A model generated the notes under the pieces. The model saw only the letters and a program-made list of their open reading frames with translations, was not told the origin of the DNA and did no database searches. A program made the translations under genes and the position numbers. Source: Segatella salivae DSM 15606 (lineage in GTDB: Bacteria; Bacteroidota; Bacteroidia; Bacteroidales; Bacteroidaceae). From it: a stretch of DNA of 64,000 bases. Shown piece by piece: positions 53,846 through 62,088 of the stretch (the stretch's first letter is position 1; each line of letters opens with the position of its first letter). The stretch lies in the NCBI RefSeq assembly GCF_000185845.1, contig NZ_GL629647.1, forward strand, positions 2,992,803-3,056,802. The letters are read 5' to 3'.

Positions 53846-54313
53846 ATGATGATTAAATTCGATGTAGAACATCCTTCTGAGCTTGAACTTCGTTCCATTG
53901 ATGTTCATGAACTGTTACCACAGCAAGAGCCTTTTGTTATGATTGGTTCTCTTGTTCATTTTGATAGAGCACTTACAATAACCGAAACAAAGGTCCAAGC
54001 TGATAATATCTTCGTAGATGAAAACCATTTCTCGGCATCTGGTTTAATGGAGAACATTGCGCAAACCTGTGCTGCCCGTATTGGATATGTTAATAAGTTT
54101 ATCTTAAAGAAGGCTATCCAGTTGGGCTTTATTGGTGGGATTCGCAACTTTGAAGTCATTGAGTTACCCGTTGTCGGCGATGTAATTACCACTCGAGTGG
54201 AGGTTAAAGAAGAGGTGTTTGGCATGACTTTGGCAGAAGCAACCATAGTATGCGGCGACAAACTTCTGGCAAAATCAGAAATGAAGATAGCTATTAAGGA
54301 ACGTAATGAGTAA
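53846..54313 (+). CDS. Hot-dog fold 3-hydroxyacyl-ACP dehydratase (ApeP/FabZ-like)
   Basis: 155 aa. LLPQQEPFVMIGSLVHFD (~24) and NHFSASGLMENIAQTCAA (~55) define the fold. His in NHFS and Glu in LMENIAQ stand where FabA/Z enzymes carry their catalytic His and acid, so both are kept. The non-catalytic His in FabZ's LPHR is Gln here. It makes the double bonds that stay conjugated in the polyene. A second dehydratase-like gene lies at 60053-60457. Confidence 0.85.
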   Translation: MMIKFDVEHPSELELRSIDVHELLPQQEPFVMIGSLVHFDRALTITETKVQADNIFVDENHFSASGLMENIAQTCAARIGYVNKFILKKAIQLGFIGGIRNFEVIELPVVGDVITTRVEVKEEVFGMTLAEATIVCGDKLLAKSEMKIAIKERNE

Positions 54314-54350
54314 AGAAGTTGAATAAAGAAGCATAAGATTTAGCATTAAG

Positions 54351-54782
54351 ATGATAGAATTAAAAGCATCAAAAGAGGTTGAAATCCGTTTCAGTGAGGT
54401 TGATTCCATGAACGTAGTATGGCATGGTTCCTATCCTCTTTATTTCGAAGATGCACGTGAAGCCTTTGGAAAGAAATTCGGATTAGCGTATATGTGCTTT
54501 TTCGATCATGGCTATTTTGCTCCTTTAGTCGAACTAACTTTTCATTATAAGAAGCCTATTAAATATGGAATGACGCCGCGAATAGACATCATTTATCGGC
54601 CAACAGCAGCGGCAAAGATAGTTTTTGATTATGAGATTCACGATACCAAAGACGATAGTTTGATTGCAACAGGCCACTCGGTACAGGTATTTATGAATCT
54701 CGATTATCAGTTAGTGTGGGACAATCCCCCTTTCTATCAGGCGTGGAAAGAGCGTTGGAAGCAGGTGGAGGCTAAGAGATGA
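54351..54782 (+). CDS. 4HBT-type acyl-ACP/CoA thioesterase (ApeK-like)
   Basis: 143 aa single hot-dog domain of the YbgC/FadM type. The signature RFSEVDSMNVVWHGSYPLYFEDAREAFG (residues ~12-40; Asp near 17 and His in VWHG) is intact. It would release the chain or edit stalled intermediates. Its stop overlaps the next ketosynthase start by 4 nt (ATGA). Confidence 0.9.
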   Translation: MIELKASKEVEIRFSEVDSMNVVWHGSYPLYFEDAREAFGKKFGLAYMCFFDHGYFAPLVELTFHYKKPIKYGMTPRIDIIYRPTAAAKIVFDYEIHDTKDDSLIATGHSVQVFMNLDYQLVWDNPPFYQAWKERWKQVEAKR

Positions 54783-56515
54783 GCGCAAAGATGAATCAAA
54801 ACACCATGGTAAATGTATTGGCTGATAATATCATTTCGCCTTTAGGTGAGACCTCAGAAGAGACTTATCTGGCTGTAAAGCGTGGGGAGTCTGCTCTCCA
54901 TACCTATGCTCCTATGACGGAACATATCCCTCATGGCTTTGTGGCTTCCTTGTTGTCTTCTGATTTTGAGGAACTATTGTTGCGCTCAACACAAAGCGCT
55001 GTGAACGCGTCTGGGGTTGATGTGAAGAACACACGCACTGTTTTCATACTGAGTTCTACGAAAGGAGAGATTGAAAAGTTGGGCAAAACAGCTGATGAAA
55101 CGCTTTATCTCGGCAATGTTGCGCAACGAATTGCTACACGTTTAGGCATAAAGCAAACGCCAATTGTAGTGTGTAATGCCTGTATATCGGGCTTGGCTGC
55201 CATCGTTTTGGCCTCACGCTTGTTGTCATCTAATACATATGATTATGCCGTTGTTTGCGGAGCAGATCGTCCAAGACGCTTTATCATCTCGGGTTTTCAG
55301 TCATTAAACGCGATGTCTGCCTTTTCTTGTCAGCCTTTTGATATCGAACGACAAGGTCTTAACTTAGGAGAGGCGTATGCAACAATAGTCTTGGCGCGTG
55401 AAACTAAGGCAAGCTTGCACACCAATAGCCACGTATGGCAGATAGGTCATGGCTATGTAAAGAACGATGCCTATCATATCAGCGCACCATCTAAGACCGC
55501 GGAGGGGCTGGTTGAGGCTTTACAAGCGACAATGGAGGGTGTAGATACGGAGGAACTGGCCTTTATCAATGCCCACGGCACAGCCACTTTGTTTAATGAC
55601 CAAATGGAGGCTATTGCAATTCAACGCACTGGATTACAGCACATTCCGGTGAATGCATTAAAAGGTTACATTGGACATACGTTGGGAGCTGCCGGTATTA
55701 TAGAGACGATTCTTTGCATGAAGTCGGTTGACGACCATCTTATTCTTGGCACACGAGGCTTTGAAGAAGTTGGAGTTTCTGGTAAAGTGAAGCTCTCTTC
55801 AACGCATCAAACAACACAAAAGAAGGCATTTCTTAAGCTGTTATCGGGCTTTGGTGGCTGCAATGCAACGCTTTTTGCTCGCTCAGTGGAGTCAGATGAG
55901 GCCTCAAATGTGTGTGTTGACGAAACAACCAAACTTCCTTCGCATGTAGAAATGAAGCATCATGTTCGCCTTTCTCCTCAAGGCGTTTGGCTTAATGATA
56001 AGGTTTTTGCTGTTGATGAGCGCGAAACTCAGCACAATCTGCTTACGGCAATTTATAAACAGCAGATAGGAAACTATCCGAAATATTACAAAATGGACGG
56101 TCTTTGCCGTTTAGGTTTTGTGGCATCTGAACTATTGTTGCAGGCCGAAAGAGAGGAAGGACCTTGCAAAGAAGATGTAAATAAGGCGAGAGCAATAGTC
56201 TTTTTTAATCGTTCTTCATCGATAGTGTCTGATAAGAAATATCTAACGTCAATCGCAGATAAGGATAACTATTTTCCCAGTCCTTCTGTTTTTGTGTATA
56301 CACTGCCAAATATTGTTACCGGAGAAATCGCTATTCGCAACGGATATCATGGCGAAACTTCTTTTTATATCCTACCGAAGAAGAACGAATTGCTCATGCA
56401 GCATATCATAGAATCGGCTTTTATGGACGACCAAACCACGTCCATGATAACGGGATGGCTTGATTATGAAGACGACAAACATTTTGAAGCAGACCTATAT
56501 ATAGCTTATAAATAA
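54779..56515 (+). CDS. Ketosynthase with C-terminal half-ketosynthase domain
   Basis: 578 aa, about 170 longer than a usual KS. Residues 1-375 form a KS with Cys (CNACISGLAA ~133), His (NAHGTATLFND ~265) and His (GYIGHTLGAAG ~300) all present. Residues ~385-578 form a second piece (KMDGLCRLGF, FFNRSSSIVSDKKYL, SPSVFVYTLPNIVTGEIAIRNGYHGET) that reads like the N-terminal half of another KS without its own Cys. This fits a condensing enzyme fused to a chain-length-factor-like helper domain (PF13723-type). It is the second KS of the cluster, after the thioesterase gene. Confidence 0.88.
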   Translation: MSAKMNQNTMVNVLADNIISPLGETSEETYLAVKRGESALHTYAPMTEHIPHGFVASLLSSDFEELLLRSTQSAVNASGVDVKNTRTVFILSSTKGEIEKLGKTADETLYLGNVAQRIATRLGIKQTPIVVCNACISGLAAIVLASRLLSSNTYDYAVVCGADRPRRFIISGFQSLNAMSAFSCQPFDIERQGLNLGEAYATIVLARETKASLHTNSHVWQIGHGYVKNDAYHISAPSKTAEGLVEALQATMEGVDTEELAFINAHGTATLFNDQMEAIAIQRTGLQHIPVNALKGYIGHTLGAAGIIETILCMKSVDDHLILGTRGFEEVGVSGKVKLSSTHQTTQKKAFLKLLSGFGGCNATLFARSVESDEASNVCVDETTKLPSHVEMKHHVRLSPQGVWLNDKVFAVDERETQHNLLTAIYKQQIGNYPKYYKMDGLCRLGFVASELLLQAEREEGPCKEDVNKARAIVFFNRSSSIVSDKKYLTSIADKDNYFPSPSVFVYTLPNIVTGEIAIRNGYHGETSFYILPKKNELLMQHIIESAFMDDQTTSMITGWLDYEDDKHFEADLYIAYK

Positions 56516-56568
56516 TATGTTTAAGACTGAAATAAGATTAAAAAATAGTATCGTATAAAATAATAGTA

Positions 56569-56829
56569 ATGATGGAAGAGTTAATAAAAGAACTGAAAGA
56601 AGAGATTATCAAGGCTTTGAATCTCGAAGAGATGACACCAGAAGATATCGACGAAAATGAGGCTCTTTTTGGTGACGGCTTAGGTTTGGATTCTATTGAT
56701 GCCTTAGAACTAATCGTGCTTATGGAGAAAAAATACGGTATAAAGTTAGCTAATCCTTCAGAAGGAAAGGCAATTTTTACAAGTGTTGCATCGATAGCAG
56801 ACTATGTAAGCAAACATAGAAAGAAATAA
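56569..56829 (+). CDS. Acyl carrier protein 2
   Basis: 86 aa ACP with phosphopantetheine Ser in GLGLDSIDALELI (~40). It is very acidic at the N-terminus. It lies 53 nt after the second KS and 32 nt before the third KS start, so it may serve that pair. The two ACPs here match the two-ACP layout of APE clusters (ApeE and ApeF). Confidence 0.93.
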   Translation: MMEELIKELKEEIIKALNLEEMTPEDIDENEALFGDGLGLDSIDALELIVLMEKKYGIKLANPSEGKAIFTSVASIADYVSKHRKK

Positions 56830-56861
56830 ACTCCCTTTTTAAAGAAAGGAGAATGAACGAG

Positions 56862-58640
56862 ATGAACATAGCAATCACAGGAGAAGGCATTGTTTCTGCA
56901 ATTGGTTTGAACAAGCAAGAGGTGTTACAATCATTGCTTGAGAGGCGAAGTGGGATAGGAGAAATGAGGTTTCTCCAGTCAACTCATCATGAATTGCCGG
57001 TTGGAGAAGTTGATTTGTCAAACGAACAAATGAAGAAACTTCTTGGCATTCCATTGTCTCAACCGATGAGTCGCACTGCACTGATGGGCATCATTGCCAT
57101 ACAACAGGCACTAAAAGATGCCAAATTAGAGATTGCTGACATCTTAAAGAAGAAAGAAAAGGGCTCTCCTTTGCGCATAACGCTTGTCTCTGGAACGACC
57201 GTTGGAGGCATGGATTTGACAGAACTATGTTTTAATGACCTCGAAAACGCAAACTTAGCGTTCCTCAAACAGCATGACTGCGGAAGCTGTACCAATGTAA
57301 TGGCGGCTCACTTTGGTATCTTTGCTGAGGTAACGACCTTGTCAACTGCGTGCTCATCGGCTGCAAATGCAATCATGTTTGGTGCTCGTCTCCTTGAAAC
57401 AGGGGCTGCTGATATCGTTATTGCAGGCGGAACGGAAGCCTTATCTCGCTTTCATCTCAATGGGTTTAATTCGTTGATGATTCTTGATCACCATCGTTGT
57501 CGTCCGTTTGATGATACCCGCGAGGGACTGAATTTAGGCGAAGGAGCAGCCTTTGTGGTATTAGAATCTCAGGAGATGGCTGCACATCGCGGCGTGGTTC
57601 CACATGCTTTTCTAACAGGGTATGGGAATGCCTGCGATGCTTTCCATCAAACGGCCTCGTCAAATGACGGAGAAGGCGCGGTAATCTCTATGAGATTAGC
57701 CATCGAAATGGCCCATTTGACTTCCCAAGATATCCAATATGTAAACGCGCATGGCACCGGAACACCTAACAATGACGAGAGTGAGAGCGTAGCATTAAAG
57801 CGAGTTTTCGGCGAGAATATGCCGTTAGTGTCCAGCACTAAGGCTTTTACGGGGCATACAACAAGTGCATCTGGCAGCATAGAAGCTGTTATTTGTATCT
57901 TAGCAATGCAACATCATTTCGTGCCGGCGAACTTGGGTTGGCGCTGTCAGATGGCAAATGGCATCACACCTACACTTGGAGTAGAGAACATTCACTTAGA
58001 ACATATCCTCTGCAATGCGTTTGGTTTTGGAGGCAATGACACCTCTTTGGTGATTTCTGCACATCCAGTTGAGGCAACTTCTGAACGAGAAAGCAACGAA
58101 AAAGAGATTAAAATACTCGCTCAAGTAGAAATAACTTCGGAGTCAGAACTTGAGAACATTCGCAAGTATGTTAAGCCTTTGGAGGCCCGTCGCTTAGGAA
58201 AGCTCATGAAAAGTGCGTTGCTTGCTTCTTTGGAAGCATTGAATCAAGCCGGTATTGAAAAGCCCGATGCGATTATAACTGCCACGGAGTATGGGTGTTT
58301 GGAGAACAGTGAACGGCTGTTAGAGCAGTTAAAAGATGAGGGAGAAGTAATGCTAAAGCCTACTTATTTCATGCAAAGTACTCACAACACGATAGGAGGT
58401 AACATCGCCATTAAAACCCATTGTCATGGTTATAACGTTACATATACGCAGGGAGAACAGTCATTGGATTGGGCGATGCGTGATGCAAAATTGCTCTTAC
58501 AGCATGGAATGGTAAAGACAGTTCTTGTAGGTTGTCACGAAGAAAGCACGCCTTTGTTTAATTCTTTGTTGCAACGCATGAAGTTAAAAGCGCGTCCTGC
58601 CATCCATTCTTTAGCCATAGTATTGTCATGTGGAGAGTAA
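56862..58640 (+). CDS. Ketosynthase with C-terminal half-ketosynthase (PF13723-like) domain
   Basis: 592 aa from the ATG at 56862; the ATG three codons upstream at 56853 is only 1 nt after GGAG (56848-56851), while 56862 has proper spacing. The KS part has Cys in STACSSAAN (~168), His in NAHGTGTPNND (~304) and His in FTGHTTSASGS (~340). The C-terminal ~190 residues (ATEYGCLENSERLL, YFMQSTHNTIGGNIAIKTHCHG) match the Ketoacyl-synt_2/chain-length-factor type, including the HN pair without an active Cys. It is the third KS of the cluster. Confidence 0.88.
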   Translation: MNIAITGEGIVSAIGLNKQEVLQSLLERRSGIGEMRFLQSTHHELPVGEVDLSNEQMKKLLGIPLSQPMSRTALMGIIAIQQALKDAKLEIADILKKKEKGSPLRITLVSGTTVGGMDLTELCFNDLENANLAFLKQHDCGSCTNVMAAHFGIFAEVTTLSTACSSAANAIMFGARLLETGAADIVIAGGTEALSRFHLNGFNSLMILDHHRCRPFDDTREGLNLGEGAAFVVLESQEMAAHRGVVPHAFLTGYGNACDAFHQTASSNDGEGAVISMRLAIEMAHLTSQDIQYVNAHGTGTPNNDESESVALKRVFGENMPLVSSTKAFTGHTTSASGSIEAVICILAMQHHFVPANLGWRCQMANGITPTLGVENIHLEHILCNAFGFGGNDTSLVISAHPVEATSERESNEKEIKILAQVEITSESELENIRKYVKPLEARRLGKLMKSALLASLEALNQAGIEKPDAIITATEYGCLENSERLLEQLKDEGEVMLKPTYFMQSTHNTIGGNIAIKTHCHGYNVTYTQGEQSLDWAMRDAKLLLQHGMVKTVLVGCHEESTPLFNSLLQRMKLKARPAIHSLAIVLSCGE

Positions 58641-58981
58641 TTCTATTGGCCGTTATTCAGAGTTCGCTGTTAGCAGGCGGGCAAGTCTTTTTGAAGTTTG
58701 CACTTCAAAAGATGCTTCCTTTTGGCTGGACACGAACCTTTTGGTTAAGTTTGTTGCTCAATTGGCAGTTTGCTTGCAGTGGTGTTTTATTCGGATTGAG
58801 TTCCATTCTGTGGTTGTATATCGTGAAACATTACCCATTGAGTGTTGCTTATCCGATGATAAGTTTGAGTTATGTGTTTGGTCTCATCGCAGCAATGCTC
58901 TTTTTCCATGAGTCAGTATCAATGATGAAGTGGGTGGGAGTAGGCTTAATCATCTTAGGTTGCTGTGTTATTGCAAAATAA
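58628..58981 (+). CDS. Small multidrug-resistance/EamA-type membrane protein
   Basis: 117 aa with four transmembrane helices. The GGQVFLKFAL (~16) and SVAYPMISLSYVFGLIAAMLFFHESVS (~75-100) segments are those of SMR/EamA half-size transporters such as ArnE/F and EmrE. It overlaps the KS stop by 13 nt and is followed by the LolA-like gene. It may flip a lipid-linked intermediate across the inner membrane. It lacks the extra helices of a full EamA transporter, so it would act as a dimer. Confidence 0.85.
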   Translation: MWRVILLAVIQSSLLAGGQVFLKFALQKMLPFGWTRTFWLSLLLNWQFACSGVLFGLSSILWLYIVKHYPLSVAYPMISLSYVFGLIAAMLFFHESVSMMKWVGVGLIILGCCVIAK

Positions 58982-58991
58982 AAGATATAAA

Positions 58992-59615
58992 ATGAAGAAG
59001 TTATTGCTATTATTTATGGCTTTATGTATAGCCAAAACAGCCGGCTTTGCCCAAGGTTTTAATGAGGCAAATGTTAGGCAGCAGATAGAAGTTGCAGCTA
59101 CAAACATGAAAACAATGCATTGTGATTTCGTGCAGACAAAGACAGTTCGTATGCTCAATGATAAGATGATATCTCAAGGAAAGATGTATTATCAGCAGAG
59201 TGATAAGTTGCGTTGGGAATACACTACACCTTATTTATATACCTTTATCCTAAATGGTTCGAAGGTTTTCATTAGTAAGGGCAAGCATAATGATGTGATA
59301 AATGTGAACCAAAGCAAATTCTTTAAAGAGATAGCACGCATCATGATGAACAGTGTTGTAGGCAAATGCTTGAATGATAAGAAAGATTTTAAGGTGAGTT
59401 TCTCTGCAAACTCATCGGAATATATAGCGACCTTGCTTCCACAACGGAAGCAGATGCAACAAATGTTCCAAAAGATTGTTCTTCATTTTAATAGGCAACA
59501 CGCCATTGTTTCGAAGGTAGAACTTGTAGAAAAGCGTGGCGATTGCACGGTTATTGAGATGAAAAACGTGAAAGTTAATAGTCCAATTAATGCAAAGGTA
59601 TTTACGATTAATTAG
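58992..59615 (+). CDS. LolA-like outer membrane lipoprotein carrier
   Basis: 207 aa from the ATG at 58992, with a signal peptide (MKKLLLLFMALCIAKTAGFAQG). LolA-fold features (TMHCDFVQTKTVRMLND, GKMYYQQSDKLRWEYTTPYLYTFILNGSKVFI) are clear in residues 25-130. In aryl polyene clusters a LolA relative is thought to ferry the lipid to the outer membrane. It is not the housekeeping LolA, by its place in the cluster. The next gene overlaps its 3' end by 26 nt. Confidence 0.87.
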   Translation: MKKLLLLFMALCIAKTAGFAQGFNEANVRQQIEVAATNMKTMHCDFVQTKTVRMLNDKMISQGKMYYQQSDKLRWEYTTPYLYTFILNGSKVFISKGKHNDVINVNQSKFFKEIARIMMNSVVGKCLNDKKDFKVSFSANSSEYIATLLPQRKQMQQMFQKIVLHFNRQHAIVSKVELVEKRGDCTVIEMKNVKVNSPINAKVFTIN

Positions 59616-60066
59616 TATTTTTCTGCTCCTTCTCTCCTCAATGACAGGCAGAGCACAGGGACAAGTCGTTGCAGATCAGCAACCCTTACAGGACAGTATA
59701 GGTTGTAAAATGAAATATGCCACTACCATAGAGATGCCAAAGAGCTATCTCAGTGGTATCACTTTGATTGTTAGAGAGGCTAAAGAATATCGGGGAGTGA
59801 TGTTTAATGAGTTTGGGATTACAGCCTTAGCGTTTTCTTATAAGCCTGAAACAAAGCGCATAAAGCTAATACATCTCATTGAGATGTTAGACAATTGGTT
59901 GATACGTCGAGTGCTTAAACAAGATTTACAGCGTGTAATGGAGAACTTGTTAAAAGGAGTTTCGACCTATAAAAATGAGAGATTACACATAGAATACACT
60001 TTCTCTGTAATGTGTGATGATAGTAAACCTAAAGCGAAGGAGGGCGATGCAGATGCAAATGAATAA
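59590..60066 (+). CDS. Small secreted protein of the polyketide cluster
   Basis: 158 aa with a signal peptide (MQRYLRLISIFLLLLSSMTGRAQG). The mature part has a single beta-rich segment (SYLSGITLIVREAKEYRGVMFNEFGITALAFSYKPETK) and a charged C-terminus. No catalytic motif and no lipobox are visible. It overlaps lolA-like by 26 nt and the dehydratase-like gene by 14 nt, so it belongs to the same transcript. I do not recognise a named family; a periplasmic partner for the LolA-like protein is a reasonable guess. Confidence 0.8.
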   Translation: MQRYLRLISIFLLLLSSMTGRAQGQVVADQQPLQDSIGCKMKYATTIEMPKSYLSGITLIVREAKEYRGVMFNEFGITALAFSYKPETKRIKLIHLIEMLDNWLIRRVLKQDLQRVMENLLKGVSTYKNERLHIEYTFSVMCDDSKPKAKEGDADANE

Positions 60067-60457
60067 TGAAATATATAAGATTATTCGTAGAATGGAAGAA
60101 GGTGGGATAATGAATTACACGATAGAACTTATCCCTTCTTGTTTTATTTACAAGGCTCATTTCCCAGAAGAACCTATTACTCCTGGCGTTTGTATAGTGC
60201 AAATAGGAAAAGAACTCATTGAAAACCTGTTGTCAGAACAAACGCTTCGCACGCAAAGGTTGGCCATTGAGAAGATAAAGAACGTGAAATTCTTGTCTGT
60301 AATAGCTCCTAATGAGACGAAAACACTAACTTATCAAATTAAGAAATTAGAAAGATGTGAGTGCAATACCATGGTTGAAGCGCAATTAGTAGTGCTTTCT
60401 GAGGATAAGGCAATGGCCAAAATATCTTTAGTAATGAATGCGTATGACAGAGGTTGA
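60053..60457 (+). CDS. FabZ/ApeI-like hot-dog protein with Glu-to-Gln change
   Basis: 134 aa. The ATG at 60053 is chosen because AAGGAGG (60037-60043) is 9 nt upstream, a good Shine-Dalgarno spacing; ATGs at 60047 and 60059 are close by. The FabZ motif is YKAHFPEEPITPGVCIVQIGKEL (~30-50): the His of HFP is present but the Glu of VEAMAQ is Gln in IVQIGKE. Relatives I recall in Bacteroidetes also have Gln, so this may be a variant enzyme or a non-catalytic partner of the dehydratase at 53846-54313. Confidence 0.82.
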   Translation: MQMNNEIYKIIRRMEEGGIMNYTIELIPSCFIYKAHFPEEPITPGVCIVQIGKELIENLLSEQTLRTQRLAIEKIKNVKFLSVIAPNETKTLTYQIKKLERCECNTMVEAQLVVLSEDKAMAKISLVMNAYDRG

Positions 60458-61934
60458 ATTGAAAACACAGTTGAGAAGTAGGTCTATCTGTGTTGTTATT
60501 CCTACTTACAATAATGATAAAACAATAAAAACAGTGGTGGAGAAAACGCTTTGCTACTGTACTGATGTTATTGTAGTAGCAGATGGTTGCACGGATAATA
60601 CGCTGAAAATCTTGCGTGGTATTCCTCAAATTACAATTATTTCATATCCTAAAAACAAAGGAAAAGGCTATGCTTTAAAGGCTGGTTTTAAGGCCGCTTT
60701 AGCGAAAGGGTTCTCTTATGCCATAACACTTGATGGGGATGGACAGCATTATCCAGAGGATATTCAGCTTTTTCTTAGGGCCAATCAACAATATCCTCAT
60801 TCACTGATTATAGGCAGTAGACAATTAGAAGGGGTAGAGCGCTCAAGCGGAAGTAAGTTTGCTAACCACTTCTCTAATTTCTGGTTTTACATTCAAACAG
60901 GTCGAGCCTTAAAAGATACACAAACAGGTTATCGACTATATCCTTTGAAAAGGTTACACGGATTGTCGTTGTTGACTTCACGTTATGAGGCAGAATTAGA
61001 GTTGCTTGTCTTTGCTTCGTGGCATGGTGTGAAGTTAGTTTCGATTCCTATCAAGGTTTATTATCCTCCACGTACAGAGAGAGTGAGTCACTTTAGACCT
61101 GGAATGGACTTTGCAAGGATTAGCTTGCTCAATACAATTCTATGCTTTTTAGCTGTAGTTTATGGCTTACCTTTACGATTAGGTAGGTTGTTCATGCAGG
61201 TAATACGAACTGTTTATTCCTTACTTTTCTTTTTGTTCTTTACCTTATTTGTCTTTACTCCTTTCGTTTGGATATATACAAGACTGGGTAAGATGACTGA
61301 AAAGAAACGCTATCGGCTTCATTTACTGATATATCATGCCTCTCGTTTCGTGATGATTCATCATGGTATACCAGGTACAAAGTTTCAATATAAGATAGCA
61401 AAAGGTATAGATTTCAATCAACCTCGTATTATTATATGTAATCATCAGTCCCATCTTGACTTGATGTGTCAATTGGTTTTCACTCCAAAGATAGTCTTCT
61501 TAACTAACGCTTGGGTTTGGAATAACCCATTTTATGGCTCTCTTATTCGCAACGCCGAATACTTACCAGTTAGAGAAGGGATTGAAGAGATAATGCCACA
61601 TCTACGTTCTCTCATAGCACGTGGATATAGTGTTGCGGTCTATCCAGAGGGAACTCGTTCCAAAGATTGTAGGATAGGACGCTTCCATCAAGGTGCTTTT
61701 TATTTGGCACAAGAGTTTAATTTGGAGATTCTTCCTATGTATCTTTATGGTCCCGGCAAGATACTTCCTAAGACAAGTCACCATTTACATAAAGGAATCT
61801 TTTACATAGAAGTAGATAAACCCTTAACACAGACGGAACTTTCTGCAATGGGTGATTTGAGGAAACAAGCCTCAACGATGTGCAGACGATATGTCGAGAA
61901 GTATGAAGAAATAGCTAACAGCTTGGAACAATGA
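60438..61934 (+). CDS. Glycosyltransferase family 2 fused to PlsC-type acyltransferase
   Basis: 498 aa. Residues 1-245 are GT-A/GT2: VVIPTYNNDKTI (~19), DGCTDNT (~49), DGDGQHYPED (~98, metal-binding acidic motif), and QTGYRLYP (~162). A hydrophobic helix pair follows (~248-285). Residues ~300-490 are a PlsC/LPLAT domain with NHQSHLD (HX4D, ~333) and YPEGTRS (~395). The fusion places a sugar and an acyl chain on the same acceptor, as in ApeJ-type and flexirubin-cluster proteins. It overlaps the dehydratase-like stop by 20 nt from the ATG at 60438, or 14 nt from 60444. Confidence 0.9.
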   Translation: MRMTEVELKTQLRSRSICVVIPTYNNDKTIKTVVEKTLCYCTDVIVVADGCTDNTLKILRGIPQITIISYPKNKGKGYALKAGFKAALAKGFSYAITLDGDGQHYPEDIQLFLRANQQYPHSLIIGSRQLEGVERSSGSKFANHFSNFWFYIQTGRALKDTQTGYRLYPLKRLHGLSLLTSRYEAELELLVFASWHGVKLVSIPIKVYYPPRTERVSHFRPGMDFARISLLNTILCFLAVVYGLPLRLGRLFMQVIRTVYSLLFFLFFTLFVFTPFVWIYTRLGKMTEKKRYRLHLLIYHASRFVMIHHGIPGTKFQYKIAKGIDFNQPRIIICNHQSHLDLMCQLVFTPKIVFLTNAWVWNNPFYGSLIRNAEYLPVREGIEEIMPHLRSLIARGYSVAVYPEGTRSKDCRIGRFHQGAFYLAQEFNLEILPMYLYGPGKILPKTSHHLHKGIFYIEVDKPLTQTELSAMGDLRKQASTMCRRYVEKYEEIANSLEQ

Positions 61935-62088
61935 AAGGAAAGACTAAGCTTTTTATTATAGATAGTGGACTTGGAGGCTTATAGTCAGACGATATATCGA
62001 AAGGAATGAAGAAATAGCTAATAGGTTGGAACAATGAAAGAAAATACTAAGGTTATTATTATAGGTAGCGGTCTTGGAGGCCTTTCGT
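61883..62088. repeat. 103-bp imperfect tandem duplication across a gene junction
   Basis: Copy 1 (61883-61985) and copy 2 (61986-62088) align without gaps at about 84% identity (16 differences counted by eye). Each holds the last ~17 codons of the glycosyltransferase-acyltransferase and the first ~17 codons of the flavin oxidoreductase. The real stop and start are split between the copies: copy 1 has the true stop, copy 2 the true start. Confidence 0.88.
61931..61984 (+). pseudogene. Dead 17-codon copy of the flavin oxidoreductase start
   Basis: ATG at 61931 opens MKGKTKLFIIDSGLGGL and stops at TAG (61982-61984). It mirrors the start of the real gene (MKENTKVIIIGSGLGGL) and overlaps the preceding stop as ATGA. 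It is the left half of the 103-bp duplication, with the first Gly of the dinucleotide-binding motif now Asp. It might survive as a short translated leader. Confidence 0.75.

Noticed and set aside
53846..54313. First dehydratase as an inactive enzyme because LPHR reads LLPQQ
   Set aside because: That His is not the catalytic one; the catalytic pair (NHFS His and MENIAQ Glu) is present.
61935..62033. Frameshifted oxidoreductase gene spanning the junction
   Set aside because: The intact gene has its own full dinucleotide-binding motif at 62034; the upstream piece is a duplicated fragment, not a split gene.
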